Positions 1-10,988 of a stretch of 64,000 bases of DNA are shown here, in pieces. How positions within the stretch are numbered: the stretch's first letter is position 1; the number at the start of each line of letters is the position of its first letter. A program made the translations under genes and the position numbers. Origin of the DNA: Alopecurus myosuroides (taxonomy: Eukaryota > Streptophyta > Magnoliopsida > Poales > Poaceae); contig CM054059.1 of NCBI GenBank assembly GCA_028641055.1, forward strand, positions 437,622,515-437,686,514. Reading direction: 5' to 3'. The notes below the pieces were generated by a model. The model was not told the origin of the DNA. It was given only the letters and a program-made list of their open reading frames with translations, and made no database searches.

Positions 1-1315
1 CTCCTGCTTCTTGAGCTTCTTCCACAGGTACATCTCGTAGGTGTCCATCTCCTCGGTGTGGGCACGCTTCTCGATAAGGCTGCGCGCGGACTGGCCGTCC
101 CGGTTGAGGATGCAGGGGCTGACGCGGCGGTCCTTGAGCAGGAGCAGCGCCGATTGGATGCGGGACATCTTTGCGGCGAGGTGCAGCGGCGTGTTGCCGC
201 TGTGGTCGACACGGTTGACGATCTCTTCGGGGCGGACGTGCTTGAGCAGGCAGCGGAGCGCGTCCAACTTGCCGCTGGTGATGGAAACGTGGAAGGCGTT
301 TCTGCCGGCGCTGTCCACCATCTCCACAACGTCGGGGCACTGCTTCAGCAGCTCCGCCATGGCCTCCGTCGAGCCGTACTGGGCGGCTACGTGCAGCGGC
401 GACTGGCCCTGGCGATTGCGCTTGTAGCCTAGGTCCGCCTTCCGGTTCAGCAGCAGCTTCACCACGCGGGCGTTGTTCTTCTGCGCCGCGTAGTGCAGCG
501 CGTTGTTCTCATTGGAATCCGTCAGCCCGATTTCCTCCTCCCGCGTCGTAGCGTCAAGTAAGATCTCCACCACCCCTGCCAATGCGCCACCAGCTCTTAC
601 ACGATTTCAGCTTGTAGACCAGAGCAAGAGCCCAGAGCCAGAGGGGTAATATGCTGTATTAATAGTAGGAGACGGCCGGGGTGGTTTACTTACGGGTGTG
701 GCCGCCGAGCACGGCCTGGTGCAGGGCGGTTCCGCTGATAGAGTCGGAGGGGACGAACCTCTCGTGAACCCATGGCTGGCGGACGATCTTGTCCACCACG
801 TCAGCAAGGCCCTCCCGGGCGGCGATGTGCAGTGGCGACTGCTTCTTCAGGTTGAGCGCGTGGCCTCGGCTGGGCTCGGCGGCCAGCAGCTTGAGTGCCA
901 GAGCGCTCCTGCCGTGATTCACCGCCTCGTGTAGCGGCGTGTCGCCCACCTTGTTGCCCATGAGCAGAGGCCCCTGAGCGCTGTCAGGGGAGCTCGGGGA
1001 AGGGTCCGCCTTCTGTCCGGCGGTGGGGGAGTACTGCTTGGCGTGGTCGATGAGCAGCTCGGCCACATGTACCTTCCCCGCCCTGGCCGCCAGGTGCAGC
1101 GGCGTGTCGCCGTCAGCGTTCTTGCTGACGAGCAGCTTCTCGTTCACGCGGAGGAGCTCCTTAGCAAAGCCAGCGTGGCCGAGCTCGGCGGCGAGGTGCA
1201 GTGCCGTGTTCCGCTGCGGCGTCTTGGAACCAAGGATGTCGGGGCGCTCGCCCACCAGCTTCCTCAGGCCAGCCACGCTGCCCTGCATCGCCGCCTTGTG
1301 CAACGCTGGGTCCAT
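1..1315 (-). CDS. Ankyrin-repeat protein, ACD6/ITN1-like (5' part of gene, partial)
   Basis: Two exons are visible: exon 1 at 1315-694, intron at 693-576 (donor GTAAGT, acceptor GGCAG), exon 2 from 575 off the left edge. The split arginine codon (C|GG) keeps the frame, giving about 399 residues so far. The protein is an almost continuous ankyrin array of about nine repeats with TPLH, TALH or SPLH signatures (TALHLAAELGH, TPLHLAARAGK, TPLHEAVNHGR, SPLHIAAREG, TALHQAVLGGH, NALHYAAQ, SPLHVAAQYGS, TPLHLAAKMS), ending at the edge in a charged WKKLKKQE stretch. The start at 1313-1315 lies in a good context (GGATGG) just ahead of the first repeat. In plants this layout usually precedes a PGG membrane domain (ACD6, ITN1), which would lie outside the window, so membrane anchoring and a defence or stress role are inferences. 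No lesion was seen. Confidence 0.85.
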
Positions 1316-2959
1316 CCTATTCTTTTACTACCTAGCTTCTCTATTTTTCCTCTCTTCTGCGTCGATCGTGGAGACAGGGAGCAGCCGAGCATGTGCATAG
1401 CGAGGGTTAAAGAGAAGCTGGATTCGTTGCTTCCGTCTCTGAATTTGGAATTGATTGTTTCAACTTTTGGCGCGGTTTCGGGTGCTTTGCTTGCCGATCT
1501 AATGTTGGCATATCAGCATATGCCTCCACCTCATCCCGAGTCATTAATCATTTCAGTTTTGCTAATCCTCGACGTCAAGATTAGTACAGGATTCCATAAT
1601 TACTCTACTCTTTAAGCCGGCCTAGCAGCGAGCCCTGTGAGGGGCGGAGCTCACGCATTGGCACTGGGTGCAGCTGACACCAACGACAGCCACAAAACCA
1701 TGAACCACTCCATGAAAAAATTAGTGTCTGAACCCAGCCCAAAAGTTTGTGTGACCCCATTAGGCCCGTCGCACAAGGCACAAGCACGAGCGCATCAAAT
1801 CATTTTAATAACTTTTAAGTCTGAAAAAACTGGGCATGAGAAATTACAATACTAAAACAGTCCCATGTAGTCATGTATCGTTGTTTACTTAGGTCCAATC
1901 ATATCCACTATTACTAAGACTGTTGTGGTTGATATATTTAAGACAGTAAAAAGTCGAGGAGAAATTTTTTAAATTGTGATTGTGCGACCAATCATATTTT
2001 TCCTATTATCAATATTTCTCTTCCCTTTAGTTATTTATGTACAATTTGTGTGAATATAACATATTTTTATTGTTTTCGCACTCCCGATGCTACAACTAAA
2101 GCCGTGGAATCATTTTTGTTTGCGAGATGCGACTTTAATTGCTCGTTGAGATATGTAATCAAGTGGATTTAGCACGTTATTTAAACGGTGTGTTTTATCT
2201 TAGTAAATGTAAATACTATTATAGCAATTCACACTTTGGTCATTTATATTGCTTTTTAGCCTATGTTATAGTATAAAATAAAATGTGGTGGAACACTCTA
2301 TTTATTAGTTTGTAGTGCATATCTTCATAGTAGCTGAACCCATCACCATTTTTTTCTAGATTCGCCCCTGAATTGAGGCCATCCGCCGCTCATGTGAGTC
2401 TGCCGTGCGGGCCCATCTTGCCGATGCATCGGTTTTTTCTCTCACCTTCCTCTTTCTCCTAGACCATGTCCTCCTCCTCCCGTGTCTCACTTGGCAACGG
2501 CGGCGGACCACTCGGTGGAGGCGGCGGCAATGCACAAGTGACGGGGAACGGCGGGGAAGGCCAGGGCGTCCTCTCCTCTCTCTCCCCCCTATTCTATACT
2601 CTCTCTCTCCTCCGTCGCCCCGTCCTCCCTTTGTCTGCAGTGGCGGTGGGGAACGGCGAGAGATGGCGGCTGTGGGGAATGGCGAGGGTAGCCATCTACC
2701 TTATTCTCTCTCCATGGGATCCTTCTCTCTGATGTCTACAAACCTAGGTTTGTGTGCTGCCGCCGCCACCGTCATCGCTTTTCCGTACTCGCGTGGCAAC
2801 GACGACATCGACAACGAGAAGTGAAGAAAAGAGCGGTGGCGACAATGGAGAGATCAGCGGCGGCGTTCCAGATAGGAGTGGGCAGACAAATGGTGTAAGG
2901 AAGGAAAATAATCGTATTGGATCATATGCTTCTGCTGGGTACTTCGTTGGTGTGAACTG
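1316..2959. other. Intergenic: ankyrin-gene upstream region and GC-rich stretch
   Basis: The first ~100 bases are presumed 5' UTR and promoter of the leftward ankyrin gene. From about 1860 to 2350 the DNA is AT-rich and featureless to me. From about 2380 to 2960 it becomes GC-rich with overlapping low-complexity frames that have no recognisable domain. I do not call a gene there. Confidence 0.4.
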
Positions 2960-3205
2960 CTCCCTCCGTCCCAAATTATAAGGCGCCCTTTAATTTCGCA
3001 GGTCACCGGTGTCCAACTTTGACCATGATTTTTTCTTATAACATGTCCATAAAATTAGTAGTAAGATATATGAAATTAAAGAATTTTACAAGAAGAATCC
3101 AACTATACCATTTATATGTTCTAATTCCATATAATTTATTATATATTGATGACCATCAAAGACCACCATAAAAATAGCGTGCCTTGTATTTTGGGACGGA
3201 TGGAG
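2960..3205. mobile_element. Stowaway-type MITE
   Basis: Short non-coding element with terminal inverted repeats: left end CTCCCTCCGTCCCAAATTAT, right end reading inward CTCCATCCGTCCCAAAATAC. The right flank is TA as expected for Tc1/mariner Stowaway elements; the left flank is TG, probably a mutated TA. About 246 bp, with inner arms also partly complementary. Confidence 0.85.
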
Positions 3206-4046
3206 TATTTTTTACCGTGATGTAGTTAGGTTCTGAAATTAGAAGTCAGTGGTCCTTGATATAAGATGCAACCTACAAGAATAAGCTGCTGAATTAGTTC
3301 TGCATCTCCTCTTGCATTGATTAGGATTATTCACTTTTATTACGTATTCACTTCTGCCCTTTTGAGTGTTCCATGGTGATAATTTTCTATAGTCAAGTCG
3401 CAGGTGTTTGTGGTTTTCCTTACAGACCCATTTCACTGTATTTTTATAGCTAATTGTTTATCTCTTGCATGTCGGCTACTATAGAAAAGTATGTTTTCAC
3501 ATTGCAAAGAACAGTTGCCAACATTTCCTCATCCTCCAAGTTGACCTCTAGCCAAAGGTTAACGAATCTGTATGTGTGGAGGTCGGAGAATCATAATAGA
3601 TAAATGTGACATAAATCTATGATCCTAGCTAATTGTGTTTGTCTCGTCTTTGGAGGGTAGCATTAGTGAAAATACTTGGATGTTTATTGCATGCATAAGT
3701 AGTGCAAACCACATCTTAAGACACACTTAAGGCGCCCTCTACCCTCCACAATTTGGTTTCGTGTACTATCTTTGTCAGTTAAGTTGTAGCGTTTCTGGCA
3801 TATGTCCTACTTGATCAGCAAACTCAACTTTCTAAAGAAGGTTTTGCATTCTATGAATCTAGTTCTACTTACTAGTCCGAAATGTGATTTTTTTTAATTA
3901 CAGAAATCTTCTTCGGGTGCTAAAACACATTGAATTCATCTCTGGGTGTTGAGAAGTAATGGGAAAATTCCAATAGGATGTTGCTTCTATAAATGGCGGG
4001 GTGTTTTTATTTTAATATTTATGGTATAGAGTTTTTAACTTGACTC
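3206..4046. other. Intergenic, nothing recognised
   Basis: AT-rich sequence with no convincing coding frame, RNA gene or terminal repeat that I can identify. Confidence 0.3.
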
Positions 4047-4076
4047 GGATTTTAGTAAGGTAAATAACATTTTTTA
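4047..4076 (+). repeat. 30-bp direct repeat, left copy, flanking the inverted-repeat element
   Basis: The sequence starting GGATTTTAGTAAGGTAAATA and running through a T6 tract is identical to 5410-5439 on the other side of the element. A few more bases on either side also resemble each other. Confidence 0.8.
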
Positions 4077-4083
4077 TATTATA

Positions 4084-5408
4084 GAGTAAATTACAAAAAT
4101 CTATCACAATTGGGGCACTGGTTGCGAGTCAGTACCGGTCTTGGTAATTTTTTAAAAAATCTACCGGCTCTGGGACTAATGACAACAAACAACGCTCATT
4201 CATGTCTAAACAAATTTTGACACCCGCTGACCCGTGCTGATAGGTGGGACCCAATTGTAAGAGCTGACTAGGTAGCACAAGTGGAGAAGGATCTGAGGTG
4301 GTTGTGGGGCCCGTCGGTCAAAGGGGAGGTGCGACTCGGGTTCAACCCCAAATCGAGCTCCTCCATGGCCGCCGTTGTTGTGCTTCTCGCCACCGCCCAC
4401 GGCCGGTTTCCACCATCTGTGGCTCGGCCCCGCCACAGAGGAGGAGGGGAGGTGGTCGTCACCGGTGTTGTGCAGGGAATCGCGCAGGGGAGCGCAACCG
4501 TCTCGAGTGCCGGGGGTCGCTCCGGGGACCATGCCGGATGCGCCTTGGACGACCGCTTTCACCTCGTGTCGGGAGATATATACTCGCTGGCGCGGGGGGA
4601 GACTAGAGGACGGCCAGTGGAGCAGCGTTTCGAGCCAGGAGGCGTGGGCGCGTGGCTCGCTGGACACGAGCTTGAGGAAGGGATGGGGCGCCTCTGAGCC
4701 GGGTGGCGGACGCGTTCAAGATGGACCGCTAGCCCCAAATCCTCCCCGCTCCGCAAGATTCGCCGCCGCCGCCATGTCGTTCTGCCCGCAGCGGGCTCGA
4801 TGGGGGTGCGGGCACTCCAAGCTCCGCGCGGGGAGCCTCCGACCTGCTGGGGCTCACCATCTGCAACTGCTACATGGAGGAGCCGCCCCGAGGCCGACGA
4901 CCTCACCGGGGCTTAGGGTCGACGTATGTTGTCTCCGTCGGGAGTGGTGGCATCAAGGTTGGGAGCCTCCGCGTGGGCTCGTTTCTAGCCTGGCCCCGGT
5001 GGACCACCGCTGGGAGCGTTTGCTGTCGCGTCGGAGGCGTGTGCGGAGGAGGGCTCAGCGGTGGCAGCGGCCATTGCGTTAGGGAGGGTTGGAGGATTAG
5101 TCACTGCCAGATGTGTGGTGGGAGAAAAAGGAAATAAGGAATAGGAAAAAAATAGGAGGAGAGGAAGAAGATTGGGGGGCTGACAAGTGGGCCCCACATC
5201 CACGTCAGCTTCTCCTCCACGTGTATTGCCTACTCAGCCCTTACAGGTGGGCCTGTCCTGTCAGATCTAGTGTTATTATGTGATCAATAAAAAAATTACC
5301 CGATTTGTGGTCGTTAGTCCCAAAGTCGGCAAATTTTAGAAAAAAATTCCAAGAAGTGTACTGACCCGTCACCGCCCCTCAATTGTGGTAGATTTTTGTA
5401 ATTTACTC
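4084..5408. mobile_element. Non-autonomous inverted-repeat element with GC-rich cargo
   Basis: The two ends are inverted copies of each other for roughly 115 bp. Both begin GAGTAAATTACAAAAATCTA and continue with related blocks, including 'ctttgggactaa' on one side and 'ctctgggactaa' on the other. The interior (about 4300-5100) is strikingly GC-rich against AT-rich flanks and holds overlapping open frames with no domain I recognise. It might be a captured gene piece, as in Pack-MULEs, or noncoding GC-rich DNA. No transposase is visible. The flanks carry a 30-bp direct repeat, listed separately, which is too long to be a normal DNA-transposon target duplication. Superfamily unassigned; Mutator-like is one possibility. 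Confidence 0.6.
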
Positions 5409-5409
5409 T

Positions 5410-5439
5410 GGATTTTAGTAAGGTAAATAACATTTTTTA
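5410..5439 (+). repeat. 30-bp direct repeat, right copy
   Basis: Identical over 30 bases to 4047-4076. It begins one base after the right inverted-repeat terminus. Confidence 0.8.
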
Positions 5440-5479
5440 CGTGCGATAGTGTAAATTTGTTCCATTAAAAAGTTCTACA

Positions 5480-6110
5480 CTCAATCTTAGCCTTTATCAT
5501 GCCATGTCAGATTTTTGTGTCTCACTAACAATATGTGTCTTACTGTTGACAAACTTATGGGTGATGAGAAGGGTAGTAGCGTTTTCAGAATTGTTCTAGC
5601 TGTTGGTGGTGGTATGGTGCGGATAGGGTGACTGTTTCTGAAGCAACTTGTGTGAATATACCGTATAGGTTCTTAATCAGAACAGATGGTGATAGGGTTG
5701 ATTTGTTGATTTATAGCTTCTACAATGATTTTCTAGCCTTTCATGATAAGTTGATAACCTTGAGTATCTAGTAGAAAGGACTATTACTCGTCCTGCTAAT
5801 CTTGTTGTCAATTCTATTAAAGGGCGGGAATATTTGAGTGCAGATAGGGTGAATCCTGGTTCGGAGCAAGTACAAAATGTCGATGTTCTTTATATAGGAG
5901 ATATTCTCAATGCTATAGCACAACCTAATTACTCTGATCACAGATTGGTTCTTAAGGTTGGTATGTCGGTTATTCTTCTAAGGAATCTCAATCGGACGAT
6001 GAGTTGTATGATGGCACGAAGTTATTGATCACAAGACTTTCTGATTATGTGTTCGAAGCAACCGTGATGACTAGTCTTATCTTGGTCAATTGGTGTGCAT
6101 TCTGAGGATA
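5480..6110 (+). pseudogene. Helitron-type PIF1-like helicase remnant
   Basis: Conceptual translation in broken frames recovers the C-terminal half of a Helitron RepHel helicase: a GGG block followed by a V-x-IP-like segment, 'TRPANLVVNSIKGREYLSADR' near 5780-5850, 'LVLKVGMSVILLRNLN' near 5944-5995 and 'DGTKLLITRLSDYVFEA' near 6010-6065. These match the order in plant Helitron helicases (APTN..V..IN, LKVG.PVMLLRN, NGTRL). Frameshifts and stops interrupt it. No Rep domain or Helitron terminus (5' TC, 3' hairpin-CTRR) was identified nearby. Confidence 0.6.
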
Positions 6111-6380
6111 TTTTTGAATGCTACTACTCTGAGGAGTGGAAATTTGTCCTTTAACCTACATGTTGGCCCAATGAAAATGGGGTAACATGGGCCATCTATC
6201 AAGGCCTATGCGGTCAAACACCTACCAAGGATGGTCAACGAACCTTCGCTCTACGAGAGCCTCGTGAGGGCTCAGGGCCTCACGAGGATCTAGCTAGGAG
6301 TATCCCTACTGAGGGATGCATGAAGGTTTTCTCTTGAGGGAATGATCATGAGCCTGTGACAGCCTCACGACACGTTACAT
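6111..6380. other. Unassigned spacer between transposon fragments
   Basis: Contains repeated 'cctcacgag'-like words around 6265-6290 and 6363, reminiscent of LTR sequence, but I cannot define an element. Confidence 0.25.
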
Positions 6381-7298
6381 TAAGCTTTCTAACAGAAAAA
6401 CTATTTCTCCAATTGGTATTGTTAGAGATGTTGAAGTCCTATGCGGTAAGGTAAAATATCCTATTGAGTTTTTAATACTTGGTTCAGTTGAACATAAGCC
6501 TTGTCCTATTATATTTGGTAGAACTTTCCTAGATATTTGTGGTGCTGTTATTGATTTTAAGAAAGAGAAAGTGTTTGACAAATTTGGTAGTGAGCATTAT
6601 GAATTCATTTTTTCTAAATTTTCTAGAAAGCGTCATGATAGAGAAGTACCTAAAGAAGACTTGATTATTGAAAATATTGCCTCTATTGTTGTTCCTCCTG
6701 ATGATAGTTGGTGGAAATTTATGAAGGAACACGAAAATGATATGTATATGGAGGAAAGAAATGAATTACATGATATTTTCCTCGACCAACCAGCCATTAT
6801 CAAGCGCAACCTGCATGTGGATTCACTGAGATTGCCTACATCTCCCAAGGGAGATCTCGCGTTTGATCTCAAAGTTCTTCCTGATACACTTAAATATGAT
6901 TACTTAGATGAAAAGATAATATATCATGTTATTATCAATTCTAATTTTTCAAAACAGGAAGAAGAAGGGTTATTGGAAATACTCCGGAAACACCGTAAAG
7001 CTATTGGTTATGCTTTGGATGATATTAAAGGTATTAGTCATGTTCTATGTCATCACCCAATTAATCTTGAACCTGATGCAAATCTCGTGGTTGATCATCA
7101 GCGTCGATTAAATCCAAGAATAAAATAAGTGGTGAGAAATAAAATATTGAACCTTCTTAAAGCAGATATAATATATCCTATTGTTGATAGTAAATGGGTT
7201 AGTCCCGTCCATTCTGTTCCCAAGAAAGAAGGTATGACTTTTGTTCCTAATGATAAAAATGAACTTGTCCCTAAAAGATTTGTACGTGAACAACGATT
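6381..7298 (+). pseudogene. Ty3/gypsy protease to reverse-transcriptase fragment (Athila-like)
   Basis: The frame at 6381-7128 reads through the end of a retroviral-type aspartic protease (GRTFLDICGAVIDF, 6520-6563), a linker, then the N-terminal edge of a Ty3 reverse transcriptase (DDIKGISHVLCHHPINLE; DHQRRLNP). A TAA at 7126-7128 interrupts it, after which the same frame continues with ADIIYPIVDSKWVSPVH and VPKKEG. Wording around DHQRRLNP and SKWVSPVHSVPKK is typical of Athila-type elements. The RT is cut at 7298 by the CACTA-like insertion, and its catalytic core is absent. This is a different protease module from that at 10146-10988. Confidence 0.8.
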
Positions 7299-9559
7299 TA
7301 CTAGTAGAAAACGGGCCTCTAGTCTCGGGCCGTAACGGACTATAGTCCCGGATTTCTATCCGGGACTGCTGAATCGGGACTAGAGCCCCCTGTCCCGGTG
7401 GGCCACGAACCAGGACTAGAGGCCCTACACGTGGCCGCGCCGGCTGGACGACTTTTATTCCCGGGTGGTAATAAGTAATAATAATTTTGTAGTTAATCAT
7501 GAATAAGTAATTATTATTTTTTAGTTAATTATTATTTAAATTATTTAGTTAAAAATTATAAATAAGTAATAATAATCTTGAATTCAAATAATCGTGAATT
7601 TAAATAATAATTAATTTGCTAGCTTTTGCATTTAATATTGAATAATTCGTATCTAGAAAGCCGTAAATCGAAAATTGGCAAATAATATTGTCTAAATTGA
7701 TTAGAAAAATGAGATAAGTTCAAATATATATGATCGACTTCCATATCATATTTTCCATCATGTATATATAGGACTATTAATTACTTAATTCATAACTAGT
7801 CTAAATTGGCTAGTCATTTCAAAATATCTTCAGATAGATATTTTTTTCTCTTACTCCATATTACATAAATCAAGACTTTCCACTTCGGAAACAAGCAGGA
7901 GCACAAGAGTTCGGGTGTCAAATTGAATTTTTGAAATTTCATCACATATACATCACAATTGCTTCATAAAGTTTGCTCACATCAAATATAATTAAACAAG
8001 AACATAATTAATAGATATAATAGTACTACATGAAGTCTTCTAGGCAACATATATAGAGACACAAAACATCGCGTCATGAGAGGCTCCGAAGGAGTACATA
8101 ATATAGAGACACAACAGTACCCATCTACTCGAGCTGGTCCTCCGAAGAATCCCCAAACAATAGGAGACCGGGCCACTAAGTGACGCTGCCCATAGCTGAA
8201 GATACTAATAATACGGTACAACTCGAAGGAAATGTATCCATCTATGGCTGCATAATCAACATTGATCCTGTCAAGTGGGTTCTTCTCCCACAATCGTGTT
8301 GCCTACTGGGGATTTTTTTTCTTCATATCATCGTATGCCTCGTCGATCAAGGCGGCTGCCATATCAGCCATCGAAGTCTTGGGATACTTAAGCTAGAACA
8401 GGTCATGAATATCAATATGGCAGTAAGATGGTATCTCAATGTTCCAGGTGTGCATCATGTTCAACTTTTCATTCGTTGTATCAACGTTGGCAAAACGTAT
8501 GTCGTTGTTGACAAGGAAATCCAGGAGTTCTGGACAATGTTTGTCACTACTGCAACAAAAAAAATGGAACAAATGTTAAATACGCTGCAACAGGTATATT
8601 GTTTCAATGCAACTTTAAATGGAACAAATGTTAAATACTGATGCAACAATTTATTCTTTTAATACAACAACAAATAGAACAAAATGAGATTCAAAATGGA
8701 TACATATAGGATTCAAATGGATCGGATACATGTTGCTATATGAATCAAAAGAAGCTCTCTCTTTCCAATAGGATTCAAATGGCCACATGTTGATCTACTA
8801 TGCAATTTTTCCTATCCTATATATGAATCAAAAGAACCTCTGTTTCCAATTGGATTCAAATGGCCACACATGTTTCTAGCCTATGCAATTTTCCTATCCT
8901 ATATATAGATTGAAAAGAAGAGATGAGAATGGGGAAAGAAGAGAGGAGAGCAAGAGGAGAAGTTTTGTGTATTACCTTGCCCATTGGAAGACAAGGACAC
9001 ACCTCTTGTGAGCAATCTGGATGACGACCACCTCTCGTTTATTGGTCATGTACTTGAGATCAAGACCAAGAAAGTTGCCGCCATCCTCACGAAGTCATCG
9101 CTTCAAATCGACAAGAAAACCCCCCGGGAGCTCTCGTTCGTGTAGGCGGCATCGAGAGTTCTACCATAGTTGGGCACTTTCAGAAACTGACTATCATATT
9201 GATCCATGGTAGAGAATGGGGAAGAAGAGAGGAAGCAAGAGGAAGAAGAAGTGGGGTGCGGTTACTGTAGCAATTAGGTGATATCTTTGTTTTTCAAGCC
9301 TCTCCGGATGGAACAACTTCCAAAGCGCACGGGAGGAAAACAGTTTGGGCATTTAGTCCCGGGCCGTATTACGACCCGGGACTAAAAGGTCTCTGGCCAG
9401 GCGAAAGATTGCCAGAACACTCTTAGTCCCGGGCCGTCTTACGACCCAGGACTAAAAGGGTTCGAGGCGAGACGAACGGTTGCCCCGCCCCCCTCTAGTC
9501 CCGGTTCAATAGGTAACGGGGACTAAAGCCCAGGATGAGAGGCCCTCTTTCTACTGGTG
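7299..9559. mobile_element. CACTA-like non-autonomous DNA transposon
   Basis: The ends are TACTAGTAGAAAAC (left; expected CACTA mutated to TACTA) and TTTCTACTGGTG (right), flanked by a 3-bp duplication ATT (7296-7298 and 9560-9562). Subterminal regions carry multiple copies of the 'tagtcccgg' motif in both orientations (about 7320-7460 and 9350-9540), a usual feature of grass CACTA and related elements. No transposase was seen. The interior holds a captured exonuclease fragment. Length 2,261 bp. Confidence 0.75.
8170..8551 (-). pseudogene. Captured 3'-5' exonuclease (WRN/DEDDy-type) fragment
   Basis: On the minus strand one frame reads ELLDFLVNNDIRFANVDTTN, then HIDIHDLF, a TAG, LKYPKTSMADMAAALIDEAY, a second TAG, and finally NVDYAAIDGYISFELYRI. 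The last block fits the DEDDy Exo III motif (Y-x3-D: YAAID), and the preceding K-Y-P-K-T-S-M-A-D block resembles plant Werner-like exonuclease proteins. Two in-frame stops and lack of Exo I make it a pseudogene. It lies wholly inside the CACTA-like element, which argues for transduplication of a host gene. Confidence 0.65.
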
Positions 9560-9729
9560 ATTTGACTACCCCAATCACTATCATACTTTTCCTATTTAAT
9601 TACTTTTTATACAAAAATAGTAGGAAAGGCCTTCTAATGTGCCAGGGTACCAATTAAAATAGCATGCTCATAGAGCATGCTTGCACACGCTCATGAGCAT
9701 GCTTGCACACGCTCTTTCAAACTAGGCCT

Positions 9730-10988
9730 TGCCCTATGCATAATAAGTCTGAATGATTATGTTCAAATGCTTGTTAAACATTTTCATATGGTTCAAACTC
9801 AAATTGATCAACTCACTAAAGTGCAAAAAGATATGCTAGCTAATGCTTCTAGAGAAAAAATATATTTATGAAATAATTACTAGAAGTGGTGTTTCTGCTC
9901 AGGACCCCTTGTATCCTGAAGGACATCCTAAAAGAATTGAATAAGATTCTCAGCAACCTGAAAACAATAGTTCTCCTTCTAAGAAGAAGAAGAAGAGACA
10001 TAAAACTGTTATAGAATCTCCTGCACCTGCTAAAGATCCTAATAGTATATCTATTTCTGATGCTGAAATTGGAAGTGGTAATGATAAAAGTGACGCTTCT
10101 GATAAAGAAGAAACTGTAGCTGAACCTGAAAAGCAAACTAAAATTGTGAAGTATACTAAGGAGGATTTCATTGCTAATAAACATAGTAATGAAAGAGAGC
10201 CTTGGATACAAAAACAAATGTATTTTCCTAATAAGAAACACAAATCAAAGGAGGAAGAACATTATAATAAGTTTTGTGAGTGGATGAAACATTTGTTCTT
10301 GCAAATTCCTTTGACTGGTGTTATTAAACTGCCTCCTTATTCTAAATATATGAAAGATATTGTCTCTAACAAAAGGAAAATTCCTAATGAGGAAATTTCC
10401 ACTATGCTTTCTAATTACTCTTTCAATGGCAAGGTTCCAAAGAAGCTTGGAGGTCCTGGTATTCCTACTATCCCTTGTTATATTAAAAATAATTATGTTA
10501 GAACTGCTTTATGTGACTTGGGAGGTGGAATTAGTGTTATGCCTTTTTCTCTATATAAGAGGCTCTCTCTGGAAAACTTGATACACACTGATATATCTTT
10601 GCAAATTGCTGATAAATATACTATTATCCCTGTTGGTATATGTGAGAATGTTCCTGTTCAACTGACTACTAATTGTTTGATATTAACTGACTTTGTTGTG
10701 TTGATAATGGCTGAAGATGATAATATGTCTATTATTCTTGGGAGACCTTTTCTTAACACTGCAGGAGCTGTTATTGATTTCAATCAAGGAAAAGTAACTT
10801 TTAATGCTAATGGTAAAGAGCATATTGTTTATTTTCCCAAGAAGATTGATAGAAGATATGATCTAAATTCAATAGAAAATCTTGAGACCATCAAGATTGG
10901 AGAATTTTATTGGCCCATTCCAATGCCACCAAAAGAATATGAAATTATTATGATTGGGACTATGTCTATCAAGGTTGAGGTAACATAA
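9730..10988 (+). pseudogene. gag C-terminus and protease of the Athila-like element
   Basis: From about 9730 the frame reads a gag tail (DYVQMLVKHFHMVQ), is broken by a frameshift near 9866, continues as RSGVSAQDPLYPEGHPKRIE, and meets a TAA at about 9942. From 10146 a 280-codon open frame runs to 10988. It contains a lysine/glutamate-rich linker, then the retropepsin-like region with CDLGGGISVMP (active-site DLGG in place of the usual D-S/T-G) and GRPFLNTAGAVIDF. Protease function would be in polyprotein cleavage. The two upstream lesions and lack of downstream RT indicate a dead or helper-dependent element. Confidence 0.75.

Noticed and set aside
686..1615. Plus-strand frames across the ankyrin gene
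   Set aside because: Shadows of the minus-strand ankyrin exons, which have clear repeats and splice sites.
2405..2981. Overlapping open frames in GC-rich DNA
   Set aside because: No recognised domain, low complexity, open in several frames and on both strands.
4281..5137. Several long open frames taken as genes
   Set aside because: They lie inside the inverted-repeat element, overlap in all frames and have no recognisable domain. Treated as cargo.
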